64,000 nt of DNA from Candidatus Pseudobacter hemicellulosilyticus (GTDB taxonomy: Bacteria > Bacteroidota > Bacteroidia > Chitinophagales > Chitinophagaceae), in the NCBI GenBank assembly GCA_029202545.1, contig CP119311.1, forward strand, positions 3,472,001-3,536,000. The letters are read 5' to 3'. The notes under the pieces were generated by a model. That model searched no databases. It was not told the DNA's origin and worked only from the letters and a program-made list of their open reading frames with translations. This document shows positions 24,601 to 33,562 of the stretch, one piece after another. Each line of letters begins with the position of its first letter. The first letter of the stretch is position 1. The position numbers were made by a program, and so were the translations under genes.

Positions 24601-27560
24601 TCACCACGCAGGTGCGCTCTATCTCTGAAGTGGCGTCCGCCGTGACCAAGGGTGACCTGACCAGTACCATCCGCGTAGAAGCCAAAGGTGAAGTGGAAGC
24701 CCTGAAAGATACCATCAACCAGATGATCACCAACCTGCGGGAGACCACCTTACTCAACCAGGAACAGGACTGGCTTAAATCCAACCTGGCCAAATTTGGT
24801 AAGATGCTCCAGGGCCAGCGTGATCTCCAGACCGTAGCCCAGCGGATCCTCTCCGAGCTTGCGCAGGTAGTAACGGCCCACTATGGCGCCTTCTATATCC
24901 TGCGGCAGGAGGATAGCGCCAGCCCGCGCCTGGAGCTGTTTGCAGCCTATGGCTATAAATCGGACCGCAATATTTCCACCTCGTTCAAGATCGGTGAAGG
25001 CCTGGTAGGACAGGTGGCTTTTGAAAAAGAAAGGATCATCCTCAACAACCTGCCCGGTAATTATATACGCATCAGCTCGGCACTGGGGCGCGCCAAACCG
25101 GCACACCTGATCATCCTGCCGGTACTCTTTGAAAACAACGTAAAAGCGGTGATAGAGCTGGCTTCGCTGGACCTGTTCAGTGAAACGCACCTGGACTTCC
25201 TGGGCCAGCTCACGGAAAGTATCGGTATCGTATTGAACACTATCCAGGCCAATAGCCGGACGGAAGAACTGCTGACACAATCCCAGTCGCTGGCCGGCGA
25301 GCTGAAAATACAGCAGGAGGAATTGAGACGAACCAATGACGAATTACAGGATAAGGCGCTCCTGCTGGTGAAACAGAAAAATGAGGTGGAGGCGAAGAAC
25401 AAAGAAGTGGAAGAGGCCCGCCGCTCCCTGGAAGAAAAAGCGGAACAGCTGACGCTGACCTCCAAATACAAATCGGAGTTCCTGGCCAATATGTCGCACG
25501 AGCTGCGGACGCCGCTCAACAGCCTGCTGATCCTGGCGCAGCAGCTCTATGAGAATGTAGAAGGTAATCTTTCTGAAAAACAGATCCGGTATGCCAAGAC
25601 CATCCATAGCTGCGGGGACGACCTGATCCAGCTGATCAATGATATCCTGGATCTTTCCAAGATTGAGTCCGGCTTTATTACGGCCAATATCTCACCGGTG
25701 CGTTTTTCGGAGATTGCCGGTTTTGTGGAAACCACTTTCAAGCCCATCTCCGAAGCCCGGCACCTGCGCTTCACCATTGAGACGGATCCTGTATTGCCGG
25801 AACTGCTGGCCACCGACCTGCAGCGCCTGAACCAGATCCTGAAGAACCTGCTGTCCAACTCCTTCAAGTTTACAGAGAAGGGCGAGGTAAAACTGAAAAT
25901 ATTCCAGGCTGCCCGTGCCTGGAAATCGGGCAGTGAGGGCCTGGACCACGCCGTGCGGGTAGTGGGTTTTGCCATCAGTGATACGGGCATCGGCATCCCG
26001 CAGGAAAAACAGAATATCATCTTTGAAGCCTTCCAGCAGGCGGAAGGTTCTACCAGCCGGAAATATGGCGGTACGGGTCTTGGGCTGAGTATCAGTCGCG
26101 GCCTGGCCGAACTGCTCGGCGGCACTATAGAGCTGGAAAGCCAGCCGGGGCATGGCAGTACCTTCACCCTCTACCTGCCCATAGAAACGCCCGTAGGCAT
26201 GGTGACCAAGGAGGCGCCGGAAACCCTGAGCGCTTACCAGTACCAGCTGGGATCGGATAAGAACGAGATAGACAGCCTGCTTAATTCCATCCAGGGCAGC
26301 CGGGATGGTCAGTCGGCCCCCAACCTCAATATCATCAATGAAATGATCAATGATACGGCGGACGACCGGAACAATATCCAGGCGGGGGATAAGATCCTGC
26401 TGATAGTGGAGGACGACCTGCGCTTTGGCAAGATCCTGATAGAGAAAGCCCATCAGCATCACCTGAAAGCGGTGGTGGCTACCAACTATATTGAGGTCTT
26501 TGATTTTATCAACCGCTTCCTGCCGGTAGCGGTGACGCTGGACGTCAAGCTGCCGGATACCAGCGGCTGGAAAGTGCTGGACCTGCTGCGGAGCGACCTG
26601 CACTACCGGCATATTCCCATTCACCTGATCTCCGGTGAGGAGAACCGGTCGCTGGCCCTGAAACGTGGCGCCCGCAGCTTCCTGATGAAGCCCCTGAACA
26701 ATGAAGACCTGGAAGAGCTGTTCCGCGATATTGTAGAGTTCCATGGCAAGGAAGTAAAACGGATCCTGGTGGTGGAGGATAACGAGATAGACTCCTCGCA
26801 GATTGTCCGGATGCTGGAGAGCGAGACCCTGAAAGTGACCATTGCGGATACGGGCGCCAAGGCTTTATCGCAGGTGCTCAGTACGCCTTTTGACTGCATC
26901 ATCATGGACTACACGCTGCCGGATGTAACGGGTATGGAGCTGGTAGATAGTGTATCGGCCGGTAAGGGCAAGCATACGCCGCTCATTATTTACTCGGCCA
27001 AAGATTTCAATAAAAAGGAGATGCAGCATTTGTATACTGCTTCCAATACCGTACTTTTAAAGGGTGTGTCCTCCCTGGATCACCTGCTGGAAGAAACTGT
27101 ACTGCAGCTCCATATCAACCACAAGGACCTGGTACCTGAGAAAAGAAAACTAATAGAGAATATCCGTATGAAAGAGGATATCCTCACCGGGAAAAATATC
27201 CTGGTGGTGGATGACGATGTGCGGAACCTGTTTGCGCTGACTACGGTATTTGAAAGGTACAATATCAATGTGACCACGGCGGAGAGCGGGAAAGAAGCTA
27301 TCCAGATCATCCGGGACAATAACCCGGTGATAGATATGGTGCTGATGGATATCATGATGCCGGAGATGGATGGGTATGAGACCACGCAGAAGATCCGGCG
27401 GGAGCACCAGAACAATAGCCTGCCCATCATAGCCGTTACAGCCAAGGCCATGAAGGGAGACAGGCAGAAATGCATTGAAGCCGGCGCCTCAGATTATATC
27501 ACCAAGCCATTGAAAATAGACCAGCTGCTGTCATTAATGCGGGTCTGGTTCTATAAGTAA
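21657..27560 (+). CDS. Poly-HAMP hybrid sensor histidine kinase with three receiver domains
   Basis: A 1967-residue cytoplasmic kinase with no membrane segment. After a basic linker (residues 1-57), HAMP-like units run from about 75 to 1035. Nine 92-residue repeats are nearly identical, each with a canonical half (RNIAEVTTAVAKGDL...INTMVDQL) and a divergent half (EVTRVAREVGSEGKLGGQ). A GAF domain follows (about 1057-1200), then a coiled coil, HisKA with H1281 in SHELRTPLN, and HATPase_c (GTGLGLSISRGLAELLGG). Three receivers have phospho-acceptors D1629, D1751 and D1898. The architecture is that of fungal group III (Nik1/Os-1) osmosensing kinases and their bacterial relatives. The next gene, 11 bases away, is a receiver-kinase hybrid. 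Confidence 0.95.
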   Translation: MARPKSTVSPKTAPASRKKTVNHAALRPAGQPTKKQPASIHSTKNNQEDHLYRQLAGDLDYKQLLTILTEVKNGNFNVRMPIDQVGLSGKICDTLNELISINEKMMSEFTRAGHIIGKQGKLTQRIEMPNAKGAWSTGLESINNLISDLVHPTIEIAHVISSVAKGNLSVEMPLEIGGNALQGEFGRIAKEVNGMVKQLNLFSMEVTRVAREVGSEGKLGGQAKVKGVAGVWKDLTDSVNGMASNLTAQVRNIAEVTTAVAKGDLSKKITVDVKGEILELKNTINTMVDQLNSFSSEVTRVALEVGTEGKLGGQAQVKGVAGTWKDLTDSVNQMASNLTGQVRNIAEVTTAVAKGDLSRQITVDVKGEILELKNTINTMVDQLNSFSAEVTRVAREVGSEGKLGGQATVKGVGGVWKDLTDSVNGMASNLTDQVRNIAEVTTAVARGDLGRKITVDVKGEILELKNTINTMVEQLNSFSSEVTRVALEVGSEGKLGGQAYVPGVSGTWKNLTDSVNGMASNLTGQVRNIAEVTTAVARGDLSRKITVDVKGEILELKNTINTMVDQLNSFGSEVTRVAREVGSEGKLGGQALVPGVGGTWKDLTENVNKMASNLTSQVRNIAEVTTAVATGDLSRKIDVDVKGEILELKNTINTMVDQLRGFASEVTRVAREVGSEGKLGGQATVKGVGGVWKDLTDSVNGMASNLTDQVRNIAEVTTAVAKGDLSRKITVDVKGEILELKNTINTMVDQLNAFGSEVTRVAREVGSEGKLGGQAYVPGVAGTWKDLTDSVNQMTGNLTAQVRNIAEVTKAVAGGDLSKTVMIDVKGEILDLKNTINTMVEQLTSFALEVTRVAREVGTDGKLGGQAEVRGVAGTWKDLTDSVNMMASNLTNQVRGIAKVVTAVATGNLKQKLTIVSRGEVAQLVETINEMIDTLATFADQVTNVAREVGVEGKLGGQASVPGASGIWKNLTENVNQLAQNLTTQVRSISEVASAVTKGDLTSTIRVEAKGEVEALKDTINQMITNLRETTLLNQEQDWLKSNLAKFGKMLQGQRDLQTVAQRILSELAQVVTAHYGAFYILRQEDSASPRLELFAAYGYKSDRNISTSFKIGEGLVGQVAFEKERIILNNLPGNYIRISSALGRAKPAHLIILPVLFENNVKAVIELASLDLFSETHLDFLGQLTESIGIVLNTIQANSRTEELLTQSQSLAGELKIQQEELRRTNDELQDKALLLVKQKNEVEAKNKEVEEARRSLEEKAEQLTLTSKYKSEFLANMSHELRTPLNSLLILAQQLYENVEGNLSEKQIRYAKTIHSCGDDLIQLINDILDLSKIESGFITANISPVRFSEIAGFVETTFKPISEARHLRFTIETDPVLPELLATDLQRLNQILKNLLSNSFKFTEKGEVKLKIFQAARAWKSGSEGLDHAVRVVGFAISDTGIGIPQEKQNIIFEAFQQAEGSTSRKYGGTGLGLSISRGLAELLGGTIELESQPGHGSTFTLYLPIETPVGMVTKEAPETLSAYQYQLGSDKNEIDSLLNSIQGSRDGQSAPNLNIINEMINDTADDRNNIQAGDKILLIVEDDLRFGKILIEKAHQHHLKAVVATNYIEVFDFINRFLPVAVTLDVKLPDTSGWKVLDLLRSDLHYRHIPIHLISGEENRSLALKRGARSFLMKPLNNEDLEELFRDIVEFHGKEVKRILVVEDNEIDSSQIVRMLESETLKVTIADTGAKALSQVLSTPFDCIIMDYTLPDVTGMELVDSVSAGKGKHTPLIIYSAKDFNKKEMQHLYTASNTVLLKGVSSLDHLLEETVLQLHINHKDLVPEKRKLIENIRMKEDILTGKNILVVDDDVRNLFALTTVFERYNINVTTAESGKEAIQIIRDNNPVIDMVLMDIMMPEMDGYETTQKIRREHQNNSLPIIAVTAKAMKGDRQKCIEAGASDYITKPLKIDQLLSLMRVWFYK
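22269..24752 (+). repeat. Nine tandem 276-base coding repeats (HAMP array)
   Basis: Repeat units begin at 22269, 22545, 22821, 23097, 23373, 23649, 23925, 24201 and 24477, with exact 276-base spacing. Units 3 and 6 encode the same QATVKGVGGVWKDL variant and units 4 and 7 share QAYVPGV, so a three-unit block seems to have been duplicated. The last unit is the most diverged. Confidence 0.95.
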
Positions 27561-27571
27561 AAAAATATTGC

Positions 27572-28900
27572 ATGCAGTCTAAAATACTATTGGTAGACGA
27601 CCGCGAGGATAGTTTGTTTTCGATGGAGACCATCCTGGAGCCCGATGGCTATACGTTTGTGAAAGCGGCGTCCGGCCGGCAGGCCCTCAAGATATTGCTG
27701 ACGGAGTTTGATTTTGCCCTTATCCTCATGGACGTGAAGATGCCCACCCTCAACGGTTTTGAGACCGCTGCGCTGATCTATGAGCGGGAGAAGCTGCGGC
27801 ATATTCCCATCATCTTCATCACCGCCAATAACTATGGTGAAGAACATGTTTTCAAAGGCTACAAGACCGGCGCGGTGGATTATATCTTCAAGCCGGTGAA
27901 CCCGGAGCTGCTGCGCACCAAGGTAGCCGTGTTCATTGAGCTGCACCGGAAAAATCACCAGCTGATGGTACAGGAGCAGAAACTGATAGCCATCAACAAA
28001 AGCCTGGAAACGGAGATCAATGAGCGGAAAGTGTCAGAAGAAAAGGTCAATGAGCTGAACCGCCAGTTGCTCAATAATATTGCGCTGCTGGAAGGCGCCA
28101 ACCGGGAACTGGACAGTTTTGCCTTCATGGCCTCGCATGACCTGCAGGAACCGCTGCGCAAGATCCGCACCTTCGGGGACCTGCTGGCGGTGAAGTACCG
28201 TGCGGCCCTGAATGATGAGGCCAATGGCTATATCCGGCGTATCCAGAGTGCTGCCGAGCGTATGCAGACACTGATCAAGGATATCCTGGCTTTCTCCCGT
28301 GTGAGCAGTGAAAAAGACAAGTTTGAACGAACCGATATCAACAATGTGGTGCGGGATGCCTTGATGGACCTGGACGACCTGATCCTGGAAAAGAAGGCGA
28401 AGGTAGAGCTGATGAGCCTGCCGCCGCTGGAAGTGAACCCGGGATTGATCAGGCCCCTGTTCTTCAACCTGGTGGGCAACGCGCTCAAGTACAGCAAAAA
28501 AGATGTTCCGCCCGTAGTGCATATCCGCTTTGAGATGGTGAGCCATCCGCCGGCCACACTGGGGACCAGGACCGTATCAGGGCAGCCGGTAACGGCCAGC
28601 CAGCCGGTGTCCCTGCTGGGATCCGATAGCGGATTACCGGACAAACCGGAAGACCTGCCTTATTGCCAGATCCTGATCCAGGACAATGGTATTGGCTTTG
28701 ATCAGCAGTTTGCGGCGCAGATCTTTGAAATGTTCCGCCGGCTGCATGTGAGCCATGAGTTTGAAGGCACAGGCATCGGCCTGGCGCTCTGCAAAAAAAT
28801 TGTGGAGAAACACAATGGCTTTATTGATGTGGAGAGTGAACTGGACAAAGGGTCTGTGTTCAAAGTGACCCTGCCTGTGCGGCAGCAGGCTTTAGTGTAG
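27572..28900 (+). CDS. Response regulator-histidine kinase hybrid
   Basis: A 442-residue protein with an N-terminal receiver domain (residues 1-125; acidic pocket DD9-10, phospho-acceptor D54 in ILMDVKMP, FKPVNPE switch), a coiled coil (about 125-180), a phytochrome-type HisKA domain with H189 in SHDLQEPLRK, and HATPase_c (NLVGNALKYSKK, DNGIGFD, GTGIGLALCKKI). There is no membrane segment or sensor. A Gly/Pro/Ser-rich insert of about 35 residues interrupts the ATPase domain. It follows the poly-HAMP kinase by 11 bases and is probably the next relay element in the same pathway, with its receiver taking phosphate from it; no DNA-binding output gene is present. Confidence 0.92.
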   Translation: MQSKILLVDDREDSLFSMETILEPDGYTFVKAASGRQALKILLTEFDFALILMDVKMPTLNGFETAALIYEREKLRHIPIIFITANNYGEEHVFKGYKTGAVDYIFKPVNPELLRTKVAVFIELHRKNHQLMVQEQKLIAINKSLETEINERKVSEEKVNELNRQLLNNIALLEGANRELDSFAFMASHDLQEPLRKIRTFGDLLAVKYRAALNDEANGYIRRIQSAAERMQTLIKDILAFSRVSSEKDKFERTDINNVVRDALMDLDDLILEKKAKVELMSLPPLEVNPGLIRPLFFNLVGNALKYSKKDVPPVVHIRFEMVSHPPATLGTRTVSGQPVTASQPVSLLGSDSGLPDKPEDLPYCQILIQDNGIGFDQQFAAQIFEMFRRLHVSHEFEGTGIGLALCKKIVEKHNGFIDVESELDKGSVFKVTLPVRQQALV

Positions 28901-29003
28901 GAAAATAGCCTTTTTACAGATAGTGTACAGGCCGCCCGCTTCACCGGATGAAGCAGGCGGCCTGGTCTGCTTTTTGCAACCCCTGCTTCATAAAACTGTA
29001 ATT

Positions 29004-29507
29004 ATGAACCTGGAAACATCATTTACCATTGATAGGGACAATGCAACAATAGTGATCCGGCGGGCTTTTGCAGCCCCGGTGGCCACGGTCTGGAATTTCT
29101 GGACGGTAGAAGAACTGCTGGAAAAATGGTGGGCGCCCAAACCCTGGGTGGCCAGGACACGCAAAATGGATTTCAGGCAGTCCGGAGAATGGCTGTACGC
29201 CATGGTAGGGCCTGAAGGCGAAGAGCATTGGGCCAAATCTGAATACAAAGCCGTGTCAGAAGGCAGCAGTTTCAGTAGCCTGGACAGTTTTACCGATAAG
29301 GAAGGCATTGTTAATGACAGCATGCCGCAGTCCAACTGGACGGTGGATCTTAAGGAAGAGCAGGAAGGGCATACCCTGGTATCCATCCTGATCCGGCATG
29401 AAAAGCCGGAAGATATGGACGCCCAGTTAAAAATGGGTTTCCGGGAGGGCATGACCCAGGCCATGGATCAGCTGGATGAATTGCTGGTCAATGCAGAAAA
29501 AGGATAA
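29004..29507 (+). CDS. SRPBCC/AHSA1-domain protein
   Basis: A 167-residue START/Bet v1-like (AHSA1) domain protein. The hallmark opening IVIRRAFAAPVATVWNFWT and the LEKWWAPKPW motif are present, followed by the strand region EWLYAMVGPEGEEHW and a C-terminal helix FREGMTQAMDQLDELL. The fold binds hydrophobic ligands; members act in stress or as co-chaperone-like proteins, but the ligand is unknown. A longer frame from 28923 would add 27 residues with no similarity. It is separated from the kinase operon by about 100 bases and closed by a strong terminator. Confidence 0.88.
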   Translation: MNLETSFTIDRDNATIVIRRAFAAPVATVWNFWTVEELLEKWWAPKPWVARTRKMDFRQSGEWLYAMVGPEGEEHWAKSEYKAVSEGSSFSSLDSFTDKEGIVNDSMPQSNWTVDLKEEQEGHTLVSILIRHEKPEDMDAQLKMGFREGMTQAMDQLDELLVNAEKG

Positions 29508-29520
29508 ACCAATGATCATA

Positions 29521-29557
29521 AAAAGCAAAGGCCCGTGAAAGCGGGCCTTTGCTTTTT
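29521..29557 (+). terminator. Strong intrinsic terminator after the AHSA1 gene
   Basis: AAAAGCAAAGGCCCG (29521-29535) and CGGGCCTTTGCTTTT (29542-29556) pair perfectly over 15 bases with loop TGAAAG; the T-tract is built into the stem. Confidence 0.92.
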
Positions 29558-29675
29558 ATAGGGTTTTTGGCTAAAATACCCCTCAATCATTTCCGATGAG
29601 TAAGTTTTGTTATATATTGGCACCCAAACCCTGAAAAGTAAAATTAAACCTAAGACCCTAAAACCCTGAATCGCT

Positions 29676-32600
29676 ATGAATCGTGCTGTGATGGTCCTGG
29701 TGCTGCTTGCATCAGGCCACTTATCCGCTTATTCCCAGTCTACCCCCGGCCTTTGGGACGCCATTAAAAAGAACGATCTCCAGACTGCGCAGCAGTTATT
29801 GAAAAAGCCTTCTTCCCCGGCTAATCTTGCTGATGATTACATGACAAATATCTATGTCAGTGCTTACCAGGGCCGGGAAAGCAAGCTGGATAATTTTGTG
29901 ACTGCTGTCTACGACAAACTGGAAAATCCTTACCCGTACATCTATGCGCTCTGGTTCAATGGCGCTATGGCCGGGCCTTACGGAAAGAAAAGATTACCCC
30001 ATCAGCTGGCATTGCTGGACAAACTGGTGGCTGATAAAAAAGCCCATGGGACCCTGGTGGCCGCCGCCTGGTACCAGAAGGGCGTTCACCTGATGTATGC
30101 CAACCAGCATGCAAAGGCGCGGGACCAGTTTGCCAATATCGGTAGCATCCGCGACTGGCAATATGTTGGCCCCTTCGAAAACATTTCCAAGAGCGGTCTG
30201 TACAAGGATTATGGGCCGCTGGCGCATGCCGAAGCGAATTATGAATTCCTTTCCAGGACCAATGCAAAGGTCAAATGGTTCAGCCCTTCAGCAGAGATCC
30301 AGGATGGCTGGACCCCCTTCTGCTTCCAGTTTGCGGACCAGACAGCCGTGGCCTATGCACAGAACTTTGTGAGCTCCCCCAAAGACCAGGATGTTCTCCT
30401 GAATGTGGGTATTGGCGGCGCTATAAAAGTCTGGGTCAACGACGCCCTGGTGCTTTTCAAGTCAAAGGAGCTGTCTACGGAGCTGGATACCTATACCGTA
30501 AAGTGCAAACTGCAAAAAGGCGTCAACCGGATCCTGGTTCAGGCGGGCTGGACCAATACCACCTATCCCAATTTTGTGGTGAGGCTGACGGATGAAAAAT
30601 TCATGGCCATCCCCGGGCTGAAAGGCAGTTCCCAATACCAGTCCTATACCAGGGCCACCGGCGCCGCCATACCCGAGGAACCGCTGCCGCATTTTGCAGA
30701 AGCGTATTTCAGCAGCAGGATCGCTAAAGATTCTTCTGCACTGATCAACTACCTGCTGCTTACGGATGTGTATATGCGCAATAAAAAAACGCTGGAAGCC
30801 CGGCAGGTGATTGAAGCGGCGCTTACGCGTTCGCCGGACAATAACCTGCTCCGCATGAAGCTGATAGAAGTGCTGATCAAGGAGGAGAACCGCAGCCGGA
30901 TGCTGGAAGAACTGGCTGTGCTGAAGAGCAGGGACCCGGAGAGCACGCTGACCCTCAGCCTGGATATCAGGGAAGCCCTCAGCAATGAAAAATATTCAGA
31001 AGCGGAGATCAAGAATAACCGCCGGATGGAATTATATGGAGAAGATGAGGCTTCTGTAGGCGTACAGATCAATGTTCTGGCCGAGGAAAAGAAATTTGAC
31101 GAACTGATCAAAGTGGTAGAAGCAGCCCTTAAAAAATACCCGGACCTGCAATCCTTTCTGCCTATTGCCTATGCCGTACAGAAAGAGGTGTACAAGGATA
31201 AGAAAGGGGCTATGGCCATCTACGGGAACTGGTTGAAGAATAACTGGGATTACAATGTGGTCAATACCTATGCCGGCATATTGCAGGAGCAGGGTGAGCA
31301 TAAGCAAAGCCTGGCGCTGAAAGAAGAGCTCCTGCGGGAGCAACCCTATGATGCCGGCGGCTTTTCTGATATGGCAGTTTATTATTACCAGCAAAAGCAA
31401 TATGGCGAAGCGGAAAAATATATCCGCAGGTCACTGGCCATTGCGCCCTACAATGCAGAATACTGGGAACAGCTGGGAGATATTCAAAGCGAGCTGAAGC
31501 AGTCCAAAGAAGCGGTGAACGCTTATGAGCTGGCCCTGGCTTATAATCCCAACAAATACGCCGCCATCAACAAGATCCGGAAACTGCAGGGCAAACAGGA
31601 GTCCTATAAGCTGTTCCCGGAGACCGATATCGACAAGGTGATCAAAAATGACAAGCCTTCAGAAGCTACCAATACCGACTACGGCTACTATATCCTGCTG
31701 GATGAAAAGAACGTGGTCCTGCATCCCGGTGGCGCTGCTGAGCAGTACCAGGTATTTATGGTCAAGATCACCGGTCAGAAAGGTGTGGACAGGTATAAGG
31801 AGTCTTCTATTGGTTATGGCAACAGCCAGGACCTGCTGATGGAAAAAGCAGAGATCGTGAAACCTTCCGGCGCCAAAATTAAAGGCGACAGGAACGAGAA
31901 CGAAGTAGTCTTCACCAACCTGGAAGTTGGAGATGTGGTAGTGTTCAAATACCGGATCCGCAATTTTGTTTATGGCCGCTTTGCCAAAGAGTTCTGGGAT
32001 AATTTCTTCTTCAACGGCCAGATCTTTACGGCCTTCAGCCAGTACCGTATCCTGGTGCCGCAGGGCACGGACCTGCATTACGAGTTCCTCAATGCCAGCA
32101 ATAACAAGCCGGAGATCAAACAGGTGGAGAATTTTACGCAGTATACCTGGACTGCCCTGAACCATCCAACGCTGAAGGATGAGCCGCTGAGCCCGGAAAA
32201 TATTGATGTGGCCAGTGTGCTGCACGTGTCCACCGTGGGCTCCTGGAAAGAGATCTCCGACTGGTATGCGGATGTGGTAAACAATTCCAGTGAAACGGAT
32301 TTTGAGATCACCAACCTGTTCCAGTCGCTGCTGCCGGCTCAGAAGCGCAGCAAGCTGAGCCAGTTTGAGCAGGCCAGGCTGATCTACGAGTACATCCAGA
32401 AGAATATCAAATACAGCTCAGTGGCTTTCCGCCAGAGCGCCTATGTGCCGCAAAGGCCTTCCCAGACACTGGTCACCAGGCTGGGCGATTGCAAGGACCT
32501 TTCCAGTCTCTTTGTGCTGCTTTGCCAGATGGCCGGCATTGACGCCCAGATGGTCCTGGTGGATACCCGTAATAACGGGGAAAAAGCCATGGTGCTGCCC

Positions 32601-33440
32601 ACCATGGAATTCAATCATTGTATTGCCAAGGCAAGGCTTGATAATAAAGAGTACTACCTGGAGCTGACCGATAACCAGCTGCCTTTTGCCAGCATTCCCA
32701 ATAACCTGCTCAGTGCGCTGATGCTGGAAATTCCTGCCAAAAAGCTGCCCGGCTCCAGCACGCTGGGGACCATTGTGCCTGTCAACAGGACCAGGGACCG
32801 GATAAAAAGGGTGATGGATATCAGGTCTGAGGAAAATGACCTGCTGGTAACCGTGAGATCTGTACGTTATGGCAGTCTTACCGCCACCACCCGCAACACC
32901 TACCTGGAACTGGACTATACCAACCAGGCCATCAAAATGGAACAGGCCGTCGCCGATGGGTATAAGAACCATGTTAAGCTGGATACCGTTTCCTTTGATA
33001 AAGGGCTGGTGGAACTGACAGACTCTCTGGGCATGCTGTATAAATACAGGGTGAAAGATGAGATCGCTGAAATTGGCAGCATGCAGGCTTTCAAGATCAA
33101 TTACCCGGACGTAGTGGCTACCCTCAATAACTTCACGTCAGACAGCAGGACCCTGCCTGTCAATTACCTCAACTATGAGGATACGGATGAGTATGAAACA
33201 GAGGTAAATGTGCAGGCGCCCAAAGGGAAGACCTTTGTTGACCTGCCGCAGAACGAACTGCTGACCTTCAACAATATGAAGTATTCCCTGCAATACAAGC
33301 TGAAAAGTCCGGATAAGCTGGTGGTGACCAGGAAGTTCATCACAGAACGTAAAAATATCCCTGCCAGCCAGTATGCTGCCTTCAAGGCATTTTTTGAGAA
33401 GATCGTAAAGGCGGAGCAAAAGCTGATCGCCTTCAAATAA
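29676..33440 (+). CDS. Exported TPR/DUF3857/transglutaminase-like protein
   Basis: A 1254-residue secreted or periplasmic protein with a signal peptide (VLVLLASGHLSAYSQ). Residues about 40-330 are unassigned; TPR-like helices follow (about 330-640, e.g. YGEAEKYIRRSLAIAPYNAE), then a DUF3857 domain (about 680-880) and a transglutaminase-like cysteine-protease-fold domain. Its catalytic triad is visible as C939 (RLGDCKDLSS), H981 (FNHCIAK) and D999 (ELTDNQ). The C-terminal 200 residues are beta-rich. DUF3857-transglutaminase proteins are abundant in Bacteroidota envelopes; the substrate is not known. It stands alone between two strong terminators. Confidence 0.88.
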   Translation: MNRAVMVLVLLASGHLSAYSQSTPGLWDAIKKNDLQTAQQLLKKPSSPANLADDYMTNIYVSAYQGRESKLDNFVTAVYDKLENPYPYIYALWFNGAMAGPYGKKRLPHQLALLDKLVADKKAHGTLVAAAWYQKGVHLMYANQHAKARDQFANIGSIRDWQYVGPFENISKSGLYKDYGPLAHAEANYEFLSRTNAKVKWFSPSAEIQDGWTPFCFQFADQTAVAYAQNFVSSPKDQDVLLNVGIGGAIKVWVNDALVLFKSKELSTELDTYTVKCKLQKGVNRILVQAGWTNTTYPNFVVRLTDEKFMAIPGLKGSSQYQSYTRATGAAIPEEPLPHFAEAYFSSRIAKDSSALINYLLLTDVYMRNKKTLEARQVIEAALTRSPDNNLLRMKLIEVLIKEENRSRMLEELAVLKSRDPESTLTLSLDIREALSNEKYSEAEIKNNRRMELYGEDEASVGVQINVLAEEKKFDELIKVVEAALKKYPDLQSFLPIAYAVQKEVYKDKKGAMAIYGNWLKNNWDYNVVNTYAGILQEQGEHKQSLALKEELLREQPYDAGGFSDMAVYYYQQKQYGEAEKYIRRSLAIAPYNAEYWEQLGDIQSELKQSKEAVNAYELALAYNPNKYAAINKIRKLQGKQESYKLFPETDIDKVIKNDKPSEATNTDYGYYILLDEKNVVLHPGGAAEQYQVFMVKITGQKGVDRYKESSIGYGNSQDLLMEKAEIVKPSGAKIKGDRNENEVVFTNLEVGDVVVFKYRIRNFVYGRFAKEFWDNFFFNGQIFTAFSQYRILVPQGTDLHYEFLNASNNKPEIKQVENFTQYTWTALNHPTLKDEPLSPENIDVASVLHVSTVGSWKEISDWYADVVNNSSETDFEITNLFQSLLPAQKRSKLSQFEQARLIYEYIQKNIKYSSVAFRQSAYVPQRPSQTLVTRLGDCKDLSSLFVLLCQMAGIDAQMVLVDTRNNGEKAMVLPTMEFNHCIAKARLDNKEYYLELTDNQLPFASIPNNLLSALMLEIPAKKLPGSSTLGTIVPVNRTRDRIKRVMDIRSEENDLLVTVRSVRYGSLTATTRNTYLELDYTNQAIKMEQAVADGYKNHVKLDTVSFDKGLVELTDSLGMLYKYRVKDEIAEIGSMQAFKINYPDVVATLNNFTSDSRTLPVNYLNYEDTDEYETEVNVQAPKGKTFVDLPQNELLTFNNMKYSLQYKLKSPDKLVVTRKFITERKNIPASQYAAFKAFFEKIVKAEQKLIAFK

Positions 33441-33467
33441 CAGCAGCCGCCGCTGCATAAAAAGCAA

Positions 33468-33498
33468 GGGGACGTCCTGGAAAAGACGTCCCCTTTTT
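33468..33498 (+). terminator. Intrinsic terminator after the transglutaminase gene
   Basis: GGGGACGTC (33468-33476) and GACGTCCCC (33485-33493) form a perfect 9-pair stem, 8-base loop, then five T. It may also block read-through into the convergent susD gene. Confidence 0.92.
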
Positions 33499-33562
33499 AT
33501 ATTGCCATTGTGTTACTAAAGGTCCGGAATGACTGCTTGATCCCGGAACTATCTTACATGCA

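Noticed and set aside
21836..24793. Long minus-strand frames opposite the HAMP array
   Set aside because: They are repeat-driven open frames with Ser/Thr/Arg-rich low-complexity translations, mirror artefacts of the tandem coding repeats.
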